Shown: positions 48,477-57,794, counted from the stretch's first letter. The stretch is 64,000 nucleotides of DNA from Actinomycetospora lutea (GCF_028737205.1 NZ_JAQZAL010000022.1:1-64000), one strand, 5' to 3'. Notes: generated from the letters alone by a model not told the origin. A program made the numbers and translations.

Positions 48477-48595
48477 CGAGACACCCTCCTGCCGGGTCCA
48501 CCCGGCACCCGGGCCGGCGGAGGCTACCGCGCCGGGCGACGTGTGCCGGGGCCGTGCGGTATCAAGGAGAGCAGGAGTGAGACGAGGAGGACACC

Positions 48596-49369
48596 GTGGA
48601 CCGACCCCGACGTTCCGCCGCGCCCTGGCTCTACGGTCTCGCCGGGCTGCTCGCGCTCCTCTCTCCCGTGATCTTCCTCGCCGTCTGGGTCGCCGCCGGC
48701 GACCTCGAGGGCCTCGGCGTCGCGCTGCTGGCCGCCGTCGCCGACCTCGTCGCCGCGGTCGTCGCCGCCGTCGTGGCCACCGTCATCGCGGTGCGCCGGG
48801 GCGTCACGCGGGTGCGCACGGTCGTGCACGGCCACCCGCAGGGCCGCGTCGGGCGCCTCGCCGAGCACGACGCGGCGCGCTGGCACCTCGCCCGCGACCG
48901 GTTCGCGACCCTGCAGGCCGAGTACGCCGCCTTCGAGGCCGACAAGTACGCCGTGGCCGCCCGCCCGGCGCTCGCGGACGTCACCGTCCCCGCCACCGCG
49001 CGGTTCGTGCAGGCCATGGGCGACGCCGAGTTCCTGGCCACCGACGAGGAGCCTTCCGGCCCCCGGCGCGCCGAGTTCGCCGCCGCCGTCGACCGCGCCG
49101 CCTCGGCGTGGGAGGACGCGCAGCGCGTGGCGGAGGGTCTGGCCCAGTCGCGGCGGGGCCAGTCGCCGCAGGCCCAGCCGCAGCGGGCCCAGTCGCCGCG
49201 GGCCGAGTCGCCCCGGCCGCAGGCACCCCTCGCGTCGGAGACCCGCGCCGTCGACCCCGCTCCCCCGCGCGTGAACCCGCCCGGGTCGGAGTACACCCAG
49301 GCCGCCGAGGCCGTCCGCCGCGCCGCCGTCCGCGGCGCCCGCGACCTGCGCGACCGCCTGCGCGCCTGA
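48596..49369 (+). CDS. Membrane protein with Gln/Ser/Pro-rich tail
   Basis: The GTG at 48596 has AGGAGG upstream. Two hydrophobic segments (LYGLAGLLALLSPVIFLAVW and [20 protein letters not shown]) are followed by a helical, charged cytoplasmic or extracytoplasmic domain (residues 80-185) and a Gln-Ser-Pro repeat region (QSPQAQPQRAQSPRAESPRP). No family is recognised. It is divergent from pyc with 119 bases between. Confidence 0.72.
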   Translation: MDRPRRSAAPWLYGLAGLLALLSPVIFLAVWVAAGDLEGLGVALLAAVADLVAAVVAAVVATVIAVRRGVTRVRTVVHGHPQGRVGRLAEHDAARWHLARDRFATLQAEYAAFEADKYAVAARPALADVTVPATARFVQAMGDAEFLATDEEPSGPRRAEFAAAVDRAASAWEDAQRVAEGLAQSRRGQSPQAQPQRAQSPRAESPRPQAPLASETRAVDPAPPRVNPPGSEYTQAAEAVRRAAVRGARDLRDRLRA

Positions 49370-49431
49370 CCCCGGTCACCTCCCCCGGCGACGACGGGCT
49401 CGCTGCGTCACGGGCGCGCCGTCCCCGTCGA

Positions 49432-50355
49432 TCACGCGCCGCGGACGGCGGCGGCGAACGCTGCGGGCTGCTCGACCGGCACGTAGTGCCCGGCGCCCGG
49501 GATCACCGTGACGCGTCGGGCGGGCGCCAGCGGGGTCACGGTGTCCACGGTGAGGTCCGGCGCGCCGCCGGCCACCACCAGCACGGGCATCGCGAGCGGC
49601 CGGGCGTCGGCGCGCCGGGCCACGGCGTCGCGGTCGAGCGCGCGGTACCGGCCCATCGCGGCGACGAGACGCCCCGGCGGGGCGTACGCGGCAACGGCCT
49701 CGTCGAGCGGGAACGCGGGGCTGCCGGTGAAGCCGGCCAGGAAGTCCCGCAGCCGGGGACGCTGCGCCGCCTCCACGGCGCCGGGCGGCGCGTCACCGAA
49801 GGCGCGCAGGTGCGGCGGGCCGCGCTCGGCGAGGCCGACGCCGGGCACGCCGCCGCCGGAGAGCACGAGGCGGGCGACCTGGTCGGCGCGGCCGTGCGCC
49901 CAGGCGACGGCGGTCATGGCGCCGAGGTCGTGCCCGACGACCGTCGCCGGGGGCAGGCGCAGGGTCGCGGCGACGGCGGCCAGGTCGGCGGCGAGGTCGG
50001 CGGTGGCGTAGGCGTCGGTGCCCGGCGGGGCGAACCCCGAGCACCCGGCCCCCCGCAGGTCGGGGACGACGACGCGGTGGTCGGCGGCGAGGTCGGCCGC
50101 GACGGCCCGCCAGGTCGCCGCGGTCTCGGGGAACCCGTGCAGGAGCACGACGGGCGGGGCGTCCGCGGGGCCGGCGACCGTGACGTGCAGGCGTGGACCC
50201 GCCGTGTCGACGGCGCGGGTCACCGCTCCGGGGACGGCGGGCGAGCACGGATCGGGGCCCGCCGGCGCCACACCACACGACGGGAGCACCGCGCCGATCA
50301 CCAGCAGGAGCGCGCCGAGCGGTCGACGCCGGCACGCGGCACGGAGGGATCGCAC
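49432..50355 (-). CDS. Exported alpha/beta-hydrolase (epoxide-hydrolase-like) lipoprotein
   Basis: From a GTG at 50355 the protein is 307 residues with a lipoprotein-type signal (LGALLLVIGAVLPSC). The hydrolase core shows the oxyanion motif LLHGFPETAATWR, the nucleophile Asp in VVGHDLGAM, and the catalytic His in PGAGHYVPVEQP. An Asp nucleophile is typical of epoxide hydrolases and haloalkane dehalogenases. The frame opens at 50403, but the later GTG gives a normal signal peptide. The physiological substrate is unknown. Confidence 0.82.
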   Translation of the reverse strand: MRSLRAACRRRPLGALLLVIGAVLPSCGVAPAGPDPCSPAVPGAVTRAVDTAGPRLHVTVAGPADAPPVVLLHGFPETAATWRAVAADLAADHRVVVPDLRGAGCSGFAPPGTDAYATADLAADLAAVAATLRLPPATVVGHDLGAMTAVAWAHGRADQVARLVLSGGGVPGVGLAERGPPHLRAFGDAPPGAVEAAQRPRLRDFLAGFTGSPAFPLDEAVAAYAPPGRLVAAMGRYRALDRDAVARRADARPLAMPVLVVAGGAPDLTVDTVTPLAPARRVTVIPGAGHYVPVEQPAAFAAAVRGA

Positions 50356-50487
50356 GGGGCGGGGTGACCGGTGGGCGCGCAGAACAGACCGATCGGCCCG
50401 CACAGGGTGTTTGTGCGGCGCACCGCGGGGCTACCCCCGTCCCACGGACTTGGTGAGTGGGAGCTGGGGAGCCTCCGCACACCACAT

Positions 50488-50524
50488 GGTCCGGGCCCGT
50501 CGTTCGGGGCGACGGGCCCGGACC
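50488..50524 (-). terminator. Terminator after the NlpC/P60 gene
   Basis: Perfect 15-bp arms (50488-50502, 50510-50524) enclose a 7-base loop, 26 bases downstream of the NlpC/P60 stop. Confidence 0.8.
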
Positions 50525-50549
50525 CTTCTACGTCACGGTCGTGGCGTGC

Positions 50550-51461
50550 TCAGAGGACGCGCCGGACGGTGTTCACGTCGTCCAAGCGCCGCTCGACGTC
50601 GGAGATCTTGACGTCGGAGCCCGTGCGCGGCGCCTCGATCATCTTGCCACCGCCGATGTAGATGCCGGCGTGGCTGACCGGCTCGTTGAAGAAGATGAGG
50701 TCGCCGGGCTTCATGCTGTCGGCGCTGACCTCCTGCCCTTCGGTGGCCTGGGCGCGGGAGGTGCGCGGCAGATCGACGCCGGCCTTCTCGTACGCGAACT
50801 GGATCAGCCCGGAGCAGTCGAACCCGCTCGGGGAGGTGCCGCCCCAGACGTAGGGCACACCCAGCTGGGCGCGCGCCGCCGAGATGGCCTGCTGCGCGGC
50901 CGAGGAGCCGGCGGAGGAGGCCTGCGTCTCCGTGGTCTCCGAACGCTGCGTGGAGGCCGCGGCCTGGCGCTCCTGCGTCTGCTGGGCCGTGCGGGCGGCC
51001 GCGGCGCGGGAGTCCGGCGAGTCGTGCTTGATCGACGAGGCGCCCGACGCGGCGGGCTCGTTGACGACCGGGAGCACCGAGGAGGTGGCGGCATCCGTGC
51101 CGCTCGTGGCGGCCGGGGCGATCGCGAGGTTGGCCGAGGCCAGCTGCGGGCCCAGCGCGTGCTCACCGGTCGCCGGGGCGTCCTCGCCGCCGACGAGACC
51201 GTGCGTGGCCAGACCACCGGCGGTCGCGACGGCCCCGAGGGCCGCGAGCGAGAGGCCGGCGGTGCGGGCGGCGCGCGAGAGCGGGTGGGCGGCCGGCGCG
51301 TGGGAGGCGCTGTCCGGCCGGCCGTGACGTCCCCGGCCGGACCGCGTGCGGAGCTCGGCGGGGATGACGCCCATCGAGCCGGTCGTCGCGTCCTCGGGCG
51401 CCCGGTGGCGTCCCTGGGCGCGAGGGGGGACCTCGGCGATCTCGGGCAGCACAGCCGTCAT
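50550..51461 (-). CDS. NlpC/P60-family cell-wall hydrolase
   Basis: The C-terminal 115 residues form the peptidase domain: GVPYVWGGTSPSGFDCSGLI with the catalytic Cys, KPGDLIFFNEPVSHAGIYIGGGKMIEAP with the His. Such enzymes cut D-Glu-diaminopimelate links in peptide stems. A hydrophobic segment at residues 65-90 should direct export, and residues 130-190 are a Gln/Thr/Ala-rich linker. The ATG at 51461 gives 303 residues. Candidate MtrA-like boxes lie upstream. Confidence 0.9.
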   Translation of the reverse strand: MTAVLPEIAEVPPRAQGRHRAPEDATTGSMGVIPAELRTRSGRGRHGRPDSASHAPAAHPLSRAARTAGLSLAALGAVATAGGLATHGLVGGEDAPATGEHALGPQLASANLAIAPAATSGTDAATSSVLPVVNEPAASGASSIKHDSPDSRAAAARTAQQTQERQAAASTQRSETTETQASSAGSSAAQQAISAARAQLGVPYVWGGTSPSGFDCSGLIQFAYEKAGVDLPRTSRAQATEGQEVSADSMKPGDLIFFNEPVSHAGIYIGGGKMIEAPRTGSDVKISDVERRLDDVNTVRRVL

Positions 51462-51860
51462 GCGTGGACTCCACGTCCGCCGGGCGGCTCGCGACGGGCC
51501 GGGGCCGTGGGGACGGCTCCGGGCCCGTGGACGGCGTGCCGCTGGGGAGCTGCGGCGCGACGTCGGTCACCCGCCCCGTCCTGGGTGGTCGTGCGCCCCG
51601 GGGAGGCCGCCGGACGGGGAGTCGGACGAAGCGGCCGAGCGCGCCGCCCCGCTGATGCCGGGCGACGACCAGAACGTAACCGATCCGTGACCCCCGGGCG
51701 CCACGCCACGCCGTCACAGCGCGCTCGCCGGTCGTCGCACCGCGCTCATCGGCAGGGTGATCGAGCCCCTGAACCGCTCGCCGCGAGACTGCCCTGAATC
51801 GGTGACGACGAACGGTGGATCTCACTCCTCGTCGTCGACCTGCGGCCGGACGGGCGGGGA
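51462..51860. promoter_or_regulatory. Long upstream region of the NlpC/P60 gene with MtrA-like boxes
   Basis: Nearly 400 bases without a gene. CGTAAC (51675-51680) and CGTGAC (51686-51691) form a direct repeat at 11-bp spacing, and GTCACAGCG occurs at 51712-51720. These resemble sites of the response regulator MtrA, which in corynebacteria, mycobacteria and Streptomyces controls NlpC/P60 and Rpf genes. I looked for the cyclic-di-AMP riboswitch often found in front of such genes and could not find its conserved blocks. Confidence 0.4.
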
Positions 51861-54131
51861 CTACAGCCGATCGAGGAACGCCGCGTCGTCCTCGCCGACC
51901 ACCGACCGCACCAGTCCGGCGAGACCCGGGTGATGCGCGAGCGTCGGGTCGCCGGCCACGACGGCCCGGGCCTCGTCGCGCGCCTCCTCGACCAGGTCGG
52001 CGTGCTTGAGCACCGAGAGCATGTGCAGCCCGGAGCGCCGTCCGGACTGCTCGGCCCCGAGCACGTCCCCCTCGTCGCGCACCTCGAGGTCGATCCGCGA
52101 GACCTCGAAGCCGTCCGGGGTGGCCGCCAGCCGCTCGAGGCGATCGAGCGCGGGCGAGCCCTCGACCGCCTCGGTGACGAGCAGGCACGACGACGGCGCC
52201 GACCCGCGACCCACCCGGCCGCGCAGCTGGTGCAACTGGGAGACGCCGAAGCGGTCGGCGTCCATGATGATCATCATCGTGGCGTTCGGGACGTCGACGC
52301 CCACCTCGATGACCGTCGTGGCCACGAGCACGTCGACCGTCCCGTCGGCGAACGCCCGCATGACGGCGTCCTTCTCGTCGGTGGGCATCCGGCCGTGCAG
52401 CACCTCGAGGCGCAGCCCCTGCAACGGGCCCTCCGCCAGCATCGGGGCGACCTGGGTGACGGCGAGCGGCGGGCGCGACCCCTCCTCCGGCTCCCCCTCG
52501 TCGGGGGGACGCAGCGTGCGCAGGGCCTCCTCGAACTCGTCGGGCCCCGGCGCTTCCGGGTCGAGCAGGTCGTCGGCCGGCGGCTCGGGCCACGCCTCGC
52601 CGGGCTCGCCGCCCTCCTCGCCGATGCGCGGGCAGACGACGTAGACCTGGTGCCCGGCGGCGACCTCCTCGTGCACGCGCTCCCACGCCCGCTCGAGCCA
52701 CCGGGGCTTGACGCCCGCGGGGACCGCCGTCGTGGCGATCGGCCGGCGGCCCGCCGGCAGCTCGTCGAGCTCGGAGGTGTCGAGGTCGCCGTACATGGTC
52801 AGCGCGACCGTGCGCGGGATGGGCGTGGCCGTCATCACCAGCACGTGCGGCGTCGTGGTGCCGGGCCGCGAGCGCAGCTCGTCGCGCTGGTGGACCCCGA
52901 AGCGGTGCTGCTCGTCGACGACGACGAGGCCGAGGTCGGCGAACCCGACGCCCTGCTGGATCACCGCGTGGGTGCCGACGACGATGCCCGCGGCGCCGGA
53001 CTGGGCGTCGAGCAGCGCCTCGCGCCGCGCCTTGGCCCCGAGCGAGCCGGTGAGCAGCGTGACCCGGGTGGCGTGATCCGGGTCGGCCGCGGGGTCGTCG
53101 GGGAGCTCGCCGGCCCGCCCCAGCGGCCCGAGCATCGCCCGCAGCGAGCGGGCGTGCTGGGCGGCGAGCACCTCGGTGGGCGCGAGCAGCACCGCCTGCC
53201 GGCCGGCGTCGACCACCTGGAGCATCGCCCGCAGCGCCACCATCGTCTTGCCCGAGCCGACGTCGCCCTGCAGCAGGCGGTTGAGCGGCTCCTCGCCGGC
53301 GAGCACCTCGGACAGCGACGCGCCGACCCGCCGCTGCGCGCCGGTGAGGGTGAACGGCAGCCGCGCGTCGAACGCCGCCGCCAGCCCGTCGTCGCGGCGC
53401 GGGCAGGCGGGCGCCGGGCGGGTCGTGGCGCTCGCGCGCCGGCCCACCATCGCGAGCTGCAGCCCGAACGCCTCGTCCCACACCAGACGCCGGCGCGCCG
53501 CGGCCTGCTCCTCCCAGCTGTCGGGGAGGTGCACGCGGCGCAGGGCGTCGCCGAGCGAGGCGAGGCCGTGGGCGGCCCGCAGCGTGTCGGGCAGGGGGTC
53601 CTCGGGGTCGTCGAGCAGGTCGAGCACCTGGCGGACCGCCATCATGATCACCCAGGACCGCAGCTTGCGCCTGGCCGGGTAGATCGGGATCAGCCCCGGC
53701 AGCTGCCCGCTGTCGCCGGCGCCGAGCACGATGAACTCCGGGGCCACGAGCTGCCAGGCGTTGCGGTAGCGCTTGAGGTCGCCCGAGAACAGCGCCGTCG
53801 TGCCCGGCTGCAGGTCGCGCTCGCGATAGGGCTGGTTGAAGAAGGTGCACGTGAAGCGCTGCCCGCCGACCGACACGGCGACCTCGAGGACGTGTCCGCG
53901 GCGGTGGCGCATCCGCCGGCCGTCGAGCCCGTCGACCCGGCCGAGCAGCGTGACGTGCTCGCCGGGCCGGAACCGCTGGTCCTCGCGCTCGGAGGAGTGG
54001 GTCACCGAGTTGTGCGCGACGTAGCGGCGCGGATAGTGGCGCAGGAGATCGCCGACCGTCGCCAGCTCGAGCTGCTTGGCCAGCGGCCGCGCGGTCTTGT
54101 CGCCGAGGGCCGTGCGCAGCGACGTGTCCAT
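51861..54131 (-). CDS. recG: ATP-dependent DNA helicase RecG
   Basis: RecG remodels stalled forks and branched DNA. The wedge (OB-fold) domain is followed by helicase motifs: I as [14 protein letters not shown] near residue 285, II as [13 protein letters not shown] as [11 protein letters not shown] as QLRGRVGRG, and the C-terminal TGEF-like [16 protein letters not shown]. Between motifs III and IV there is an acidic insert ([20 protein letters not shown]). The ATG at 54131 is preferred over a GTG at 54194 and gives 756 residues. Confidence 0.95.
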   Translation of the reverse strand: MDTSLRTALGDKTARPLAKQLELATVGDLLRHYPRRYVAHNSVTHSSEREDQRFRPGEHVTLLGRVDGLDGRRMRHRRGHVLEVAVSVGGQRFTCTFFNQPYRERDLQPGTTALFSGDLKRYRNAWQLVAPEFIVLGAGDSGQLPGLIPIYPARRKLRSWVIMMAVRQVLDLLDDPEDPLPDTLRAAHGLASLGDALRRVHLPDSWEEQAAARRRLVWDEAFGLQLAMVGRRASATTRPAPACPRRDDGLAAAFDARLPFTLTGAQRRVGASLSEVLAGEEPLNRLLQGDVGSGKTMVALRAMLQVVDAGRQAVLLAPTEVLAAQHARSLRAMLGPLGRAGELPDDPAADPDHATRVTLLTGSLGAKARREALLDAQSGAAGIVVGTHAVIQQGVGFADLGLVVVDEQHRFGVHQRDELRSRPGTTTPHVLVMTATPIPRTVALTMYGDLDTSELDELPAGRRPIATTAVPAGVKPRWLERAWERVHEEVAAGHQVYVVCPRIGEEGGEPGEAWPEPPADDLLDPEAPGPDEFEEALRTLRPPDEGEPEEGSRPPLAVTQVAPMLAEGPLQGLRLEVLHGRMPTDEKDAVMRAFADGTVDVLVATTVIEVGVDVPNATMMIIMDADRFGVSQLHQLRGRVGRGSAPSSCLLVTEAVEGSPALDRLERLAATPDGFEVSRIDLEVRDEGDVLGAEQSGRRSGLHMLSVLKHADLVEEARDEARAVVAGDPTLAHHPGLAGLVRSVVGEDDAAFLDRL

Positions 54132-54297
54132 GCCGACCACGCCCTCGAGGATGTCATCCCGCACCGACAGCGGTGCCGCGGACGGGCCGGACACCCCGGC
54201 GGCCGGTGGCGGCGCGGGCCTCGGTTACGCTGGAGACAGTGCGCACCCGCCGTCCCGGTGTGAGTGCGGAGTCGTCGGCGTGTCGAGGAGTTCAGCC

Positions 54298-54486
54298 GTG
54301 AGTGCCGTGTGTGACGTGTGCGCGAAGGGCCCGGGGTTCGGGAAGTCGGTGTCGCACTCGCACGTGCGGACGAACCGCCGCTGGAACCCGAACGTGCAGG
54401 TCGTCCACACGCGCCTGGACAACGGCAACCGCAAGCGCATGAACGTCTGCACCTCCTGCCTGAAGGCCGGCAAGGTCAACCGCTAG
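54298..54486 (+). CDS. rpmB: 50S ribosomal protein L28 (zinc form)
   Basis: The 62-residue protein shows [27 protein letters not shown] and [10 protein letters not shown]; the two CxxC pairs make it the zinc-binding paralogue. The GTG start has GAGGAG upstream. It diverges from recG across 166 bases. A DAK2-type gene normally sits between rpmB and recG in actinomycetes but is absent here. Confidence 0.95.
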   Translation: MSAVCDVCAKGPGFGKSVSHSHVRTNRRWNPNVQVVHTRLDNGNRKRMNVCTSCLKAGKVNR

Positions 54487-54499
54487 CCGGTCTGCGGGC

Positions 54500-55426
54500 T
54501 CAGCCGAGCTCGGCCCGCAGCGTCCGCAGGGCCTCCCGCGTCCCGTCGGGCGCGAGCGCCTGGACGCAGAGCAGCTCCATCGTCGCCAGGTAGTCGTCGA
54601 CGTCGGCGCGCTTGTCGAGGTAGAGCGCGCTGGTGAGCTGCTCGAGGTAGACGACGTCGGGCACCGCGGACTCCCGCGGGAACCGCAGGATGCTGAACGG
54701 GCCGCCCGCCCCGGCGTGCCCGCCGAGGTGGAACGGCACCATCTGCACGACCACACCGGGGCGCTCCGAGACGTCGATCAGGTGGTCGAGCTGCTCGCGC
54801 ATCACCGCGGGCCCGCCGGTCAGCCGGCGCAGCGCGGCCTCGTCGAGCACCGCCCACAACGTGGGCGCGTCGTCCCAGTCGAGCACCTCCTGTCGCCGCA
54901 GCCGCAGCTCCACACGCCGCTCGACCTCGTCGTCGGGCATCGAGGCGTGCCCGAGCGCGGTCACGTGGCGCACCATCGCCTCGGTCTGCAGCAGCCCCGG
55001 CACGAACTGGGGCTCGTAGGTGCGGATCTGGCTCGCGGCCTGCTCGAGGCCGACGTAGGTCTCGAACCACGGCGGGAGCAGGTCGGAGTACCGGTGCCAC
55101 CACCCCGGCGCGTTGGCCCGGCGCGCGAGCCCGAGCAGCGCGTCGCGCTCGTCGGGGTCGTGGACGCCGTAGAGGGCGAGCAGGTCGCCGACGTCGCGCT
55201 CCTTGAACCCGGTGCGCCCGTTCTCCAGCCGGCTGATCTTGGCGTGGGAGCCGCGGATGCGGTCGCCGGCGGCCTCGCGGGTCACCCCCGCGCGTTCGCG
55301 CAGGCCACGCAGCTGCTGGCCGAGCATGATGCGCAGGACGGTCGGCCCGCCGCCGGGGGCGCCACGGATGTCGCGCGGCCGGTCCGGCGGCACCTCCGCA
55401 CCCGCGGGCTCCCCGGGTGGGCCCAC
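54500..55426 (-). CDS. XRE-family regulator with DUF5753 domain
   Basis: The 308-residue protein has a helix-turn-helix at about residues 35-95 (LRGLRERAGVTREAAGDRI, SHAKISRLENGRTGFKERD) and a DUF5753 domain after it (WFETYVGLEQAASQIRTYEPQFVPGLLQT, VVVQMVPFHLGGHAG). Such regulators pair with DUF397 proteins in actinomycetes and act in development or antibiotic control, as WhiJ does in Streptomyces. The GTG at 55426 has GGAGG upstream. The DUF397 partner gene lies just upstream at 55525-55764, in the same direction. Confidence 0.9.
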   Translation of the reverse strand: MGPPGEPAGAEVPPDRPRDIRGAPGGGPTVLRIMLGQQLRGLRERAGVTREAAGDRIRGSHAKISRLENGRTGFKERDVGDLLALYGVHDPDERDALLGLARRANAPGWWHRYSDLLPPWFETYVGLEQAASQIRTYEPQFVPGLLQTEAMVRHVTALGHASMPDDEVERRVELRLRRQEVLDWDDAPTLWAVLDEAALRRLTGGPAVMREQLDHLIDVSERPGVVVQMVPFHLGGHAGAGGPFSILRFPRESAVPDVVYLEQLTSALYLDKRADVDDYLATMELLCVQALAPDGTREALRTLRAELG

Positions 55427-55524
55427 GCCGGCACCTCCACGCGCTCGCCGGCGCGCCCGAGGGCGCGCCCGGACAGGGAGACGACCGTAACAGTCGCTCC
55501 CGGTCCGGACGCGGACGAGGAGGC

Positions 55525-55764
55525 TCAGGCCCCCTCGGCGAGCAGGTCGTCGAAGTCGCCGTCCTTGGCGCCCAGCAGGAAGGCGGTCATCTCGGCGCGG
55601 GTGTAGACGAGGACCGGCCCGTCACGGTGGCGCGAGTTGCGCACGGCGACCCCGCCGTCGGGCAGCGGGGCGACCTCGACGCAGTTCCCCTTGGGATTGC
55701 TGCGTCGGCTCTTGCGCCACGCGGCGTCGTCCTCCGTGTCGCGGGCATCCGTCGGCTCGGGCAT
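55525..55764 (-). CDS. DUF397 protein, partner of the XRE regulator
   Basis: The 79-residue product shows the DUF397 pattern WRKSRRSNPKGNCVEVAPLPDGGVAVRNSR, in which the CVEVA block is the family mark, and a C-terminal EMTAFLLGAKDGDFDDL. DUF397 proteins are thought to antagonise or report on their XRE partner. The ATG has GGGGGAGG upstream. A 24-bp palindrome 35 bases upstream is the likely operator. Confidence 0.9.
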   Translation of the reverse strand: MPEPTDARDTEDDAAWRKSRRSNPKGNCVEVAPLPDGGVAVRNSRHRDGPVLVYTRAEMTAFLLGAKDGDFDDLLAEGA

Positions 55765-55798
55765 GCGACCTCCCCCGGTCGTGCAACGGCTCTCGGCG

Positions 55799-55822
55799 GT
55801 GCAGATGTTCTTGCATCTGCAC
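55799..55822. promoter_or_regulatory. 24-bp palindromic operator upstream of the DUF397 gene
   Basis: The arms GTGCAGATG (55799-55807) and CATCTGCAC (55814-55822) are perfect with a 6-base centre. It lies in the promoter region of the DUF397 gene and 62 bases from the divergent 55885 gene. The symmetric form fits a dimeric XRE regulator. Confidence 0.65.
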
Positions 55823-55884
55823 AGTACGTCGGTCAGGATCGACGTCGTCGCCGACGTCGGGGAGTGCGACGAACGGAGGTTCGC

Positions 55885-56337
55885 GTGAGCCAGCCGGGAC
55901 GCCCAGGGGCTCGGGGGCGCACGCCTGCGCCGATCCGGGTGACCTCCGAGCGTCTCACCGAGGACGAGGCCCGTTCGGCGGCCTCTGCTCCCCCGGCCGC
56001 CCCTCCCCCTACCCCTCCCCCGCCGGACGTCGCGCCCGCCGCGCCGACCGGTCCGCTCCCGGTGTCCCCGCGGGGCGACGGCTGGGGCCCCGCGTCCACC
56101 GCGACGGCGGGCAGGAACTCGGTGATGACCGCGGCATCCTCGGCCGCGCCGGTCGTCGCGCCGCGGGCCCCGCTGCCCGTCGTGGCCCCGCGCCCGCGCC
56201 GCCGGTTCGTCGACCTCTGGCGGCTCGTGTTCTCCCGCCGCCGCGCCGGGCGCCACCGTCCGGAGACCACCCCGCCCCACAGCTGGAGCATGATCTCGCC
56301 GCAGCGCCGTCGCCGCCGGCGGTGGGGACGCCGCTGA
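55885..56337 (+). CDS. Pro/Ala-rich protein with basic C-terminus, unknown
   Basis: The GTG at 55885 has GGAGG upstream. The 150 residues are largely disordered (APPAAPPPTPPPPDVAPAAP) and end in strongly basic stretches (RPRRRFVDLWRLVFSRRR). No domain is seen. It diverges from the DUF397 gene and may share its operator. It could be a DNA- or nucleic-acid-associated accessory protein, but nothing proves it. Its stop is 7 bases from that of ung. Confidence 0.55.
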   Translation: MSQPGRPGARGRTPAPIRVTSERLTEDEARSAASAPPAAPPPTPPPPDVAPAAPTGPLPVSPRGDGWGPASTATAGRNSVMTAASSAAPVVAPRAPLPVVAPRPRRRFVDLWRLVFSRRRAGRHRPETTPPHSWSMISPQRRRRRRWGRR

Positions 56338-56343
56338 GCCCTG

Positions 56344-57024
56344 CTAGGGCAGGCGCCAGTCGACCGGCTCGTCACCGAGCTCGGTCAGGTGCTCGTCGAC
56401 CCGGCTGAACGGGCGCGAGCCGAAGAACCCGCGGTCGGCCGACATCGGGCTGGGATGCGCCGACTCCACGGTCGGCACGTCCTCGCCGAGCAGCGGCTTG
56501 ACCGTCTGCGCGTCACGCCCCCACAGCACCGCGACGAGCGGCTGGTCGAGGCGCGCGACGAGCGCGGCGACGGCGGCCTCGGTGACCTTCTCCCAGCCCT
56601 TGTTGCGGTGGGAGCCCGGCGCGCCGGGCCCGACCGTCAGCACCCTGTTGAGCAGCAGCACGCCGTTCGCCGCCCAGGGCGAGAGGTCCCCGCTGGTGGG
56701 CGGCGGGTGGCCGAGGTCGCTGCCGTACTCGCGGAAGATGTTCTGCAGGCTCTTCGGCAGCGGGCGCACGTCCGGCGCCACCGAGAACGACAGCCCGACC
56801 GCGTGCCCCGGCGTCGGGTACGGGTCCTGGCCCATGATCAGCACACGCACGTCGGCGAACGGCTGCTGGAAGGCCCGCAGGACGTTGGCGCCCGCCGGCA
56901 GGTAGGTGCGGCCCTCGGCCACCTCGCTGCGCAGGAAGTCGCCCATCGCCGCGATCGTGTCCGCGACCGGCTCGAGCGCCTCGGCCCAACCGGCCTCGAC
57001 GGACTCGCTGAGGGGACGGGCCAC
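56344..57024 (-). CDS. ung: Uracil-DNA glycosylase, family 1
   Basis: Ung removes uracil from DNA. The water-activating loop [17 protein letters not shown] and the uracil-binding [17 protein letters not shown] are canonical, with [10 protein letters not shown] between. The GTG at 57024 gives 226 residues, has GGAGG about 10 bases upstream and provides the normal N-terminus. Confidence 0.96.
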   Translation of the reverse strand: MARPLSESVEAGWAEALEPVADTIAAMGDFLRSEVAEGRTYLPAGANVLRAFQQPFADVRVLIMGQDPYPTPGHAVGLSFSVAPDVRPLPKSLQNIFREYGSDLGHPPPTSGDLSPWAANGVLLLNRVLTVGPGAPGSHRNKGWEKVTEAAVAALVARLDQPLVAVLWGRDAQTVKPLLGEDVPTVESAHPSPMSADRGFFGSRPFSRVDEHLTELGDEPVDWRLP

Positions 57025-57067
57025 GGTGGGAGCCTCCGCACGGACGGCGATGTCGGGGCCTCCGACG

Positions 57068-57682
57068 CTAGCCCTCGCCCGCGGCCGCTCCGCACCCACC
57101 CGGCGCCCCGGCGAGCTCGCGGGCGAAGCAGATGCTCGACGGCTCGTCGCGGTAGGTCCCGAACCGCGGGATGGCGACGTAGCCCCGCGCGCGGTAGAAG
57201 TCGAGCGCCTCGGGCTGCTCGGTGCCGGTCTCCAGGACGGTGCGCCGGCACCCCGCGTCGCGCGCGGCGTCCTCGAGCGCGGCGAGCACGGCCGTCGCGA
57301 GCCCGCGCCGTCGGTGGGCGGGGTCCACCCACATGCGCTTGATCTCGGCGTCACCGGGGCGCAGCACGCGGTCGTCGCGGGCCTCGATCGAGGCCGCGTC
57401 GTGGCGCCGCCAGCCGCCGCAGCACACGGGACCGGTGCCCGGCAGGCTGCCGAGCAGGAAGATCCCGCGCGGCGGCGCGAACTCGGCGGGGTCGACGGGC
57501 GTGCGGTCGGCGCCGCCGTAGCGCTCCAGGGAGAACGCCTGCACGGCGTCGACGAACCGCACGCTCTCCGGGTCGTCGTACGCGGCGACGCGGAAGGTGG
57601 GCGTCGGCGTGGCAGCGAGGGCGTCCTTCGCTGCGTGGGACGCAGCGAGGGACGCCCTCGCTCCTCCATCCGGGTCCGCCAC
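57068..57682 (-). CDS. GNAT-family N-acetyltransferase
   Basis: The core is clear: [49 protein letters not shown], and an N-terminal [21 protein letters not shown] block. The start is uncertain. The only plausible in-frame start is GTG at 57682 (204 residues), but the first 25 codons then cross a long palindrome (57614-57662) and encode an Ala-rich stretch unlike the family. The palindrome may have replaced the original start. The substrate is unknown. Confidence 0.72.
   Translation of the reverse strand: MADPDGGARASLAASHAAKDALAATPTPTFRVAAYDDPESVRFVDAVQAFSLERYGGADRTPVDPAEFAPPRGIFLLGSLPGTGPVCCGGWRRHDAASIEARDDRVLRPGDAEIKRMWVDPAHRRRGLATAVLAALEDAARDAGCRRTVLETGTEQPEALDFYRARGYVAIPRFGTYRDEPSSICFARELAGAPGGCGAAAGEG
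57614..57662. repeat. Long palindrome at the 5' end of the GNAT gene
   Basis: Two 23-bp arms (57614-57636, 57640-57662) pair with a single mismatch around a 3-base loop. Each arm is itself partly palindromic (AGCGAGGG...CCCTCGCT), so a cruciform with side stems is possible. The shape is like that of mobile REP or MITE-type elements. I found no second copy in the window. Confidence 0.8.
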
Positions 57683-57794
57683 GCGGCCGGTCGACCATCT
57701 CGTCGATGGGCGTGGGAACTCGACGAGGGCTGCTCGCCCAGGGCCTGCGCGATCGTCGCGAGCCCGCGTCGATGCCCCCGCGTCTTCTCCATCA

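Noticed and set aside
50356-50549. A gene or longer N-terminus between the hydrolase and NlpC genes
   Set aside because: The extra frame to 50403 lacks a ribosome binding site and spoils the signal peptide; the rest is a terminator and unassigned sequence.
51462-51860. Cyclic-di-AMP (ydaO) riboswitch upstream of the NlpC/P60 gene
   Set aside because: Position and length would suit, but I could not find the conserved blocks of that riboswitch on the minus strand.
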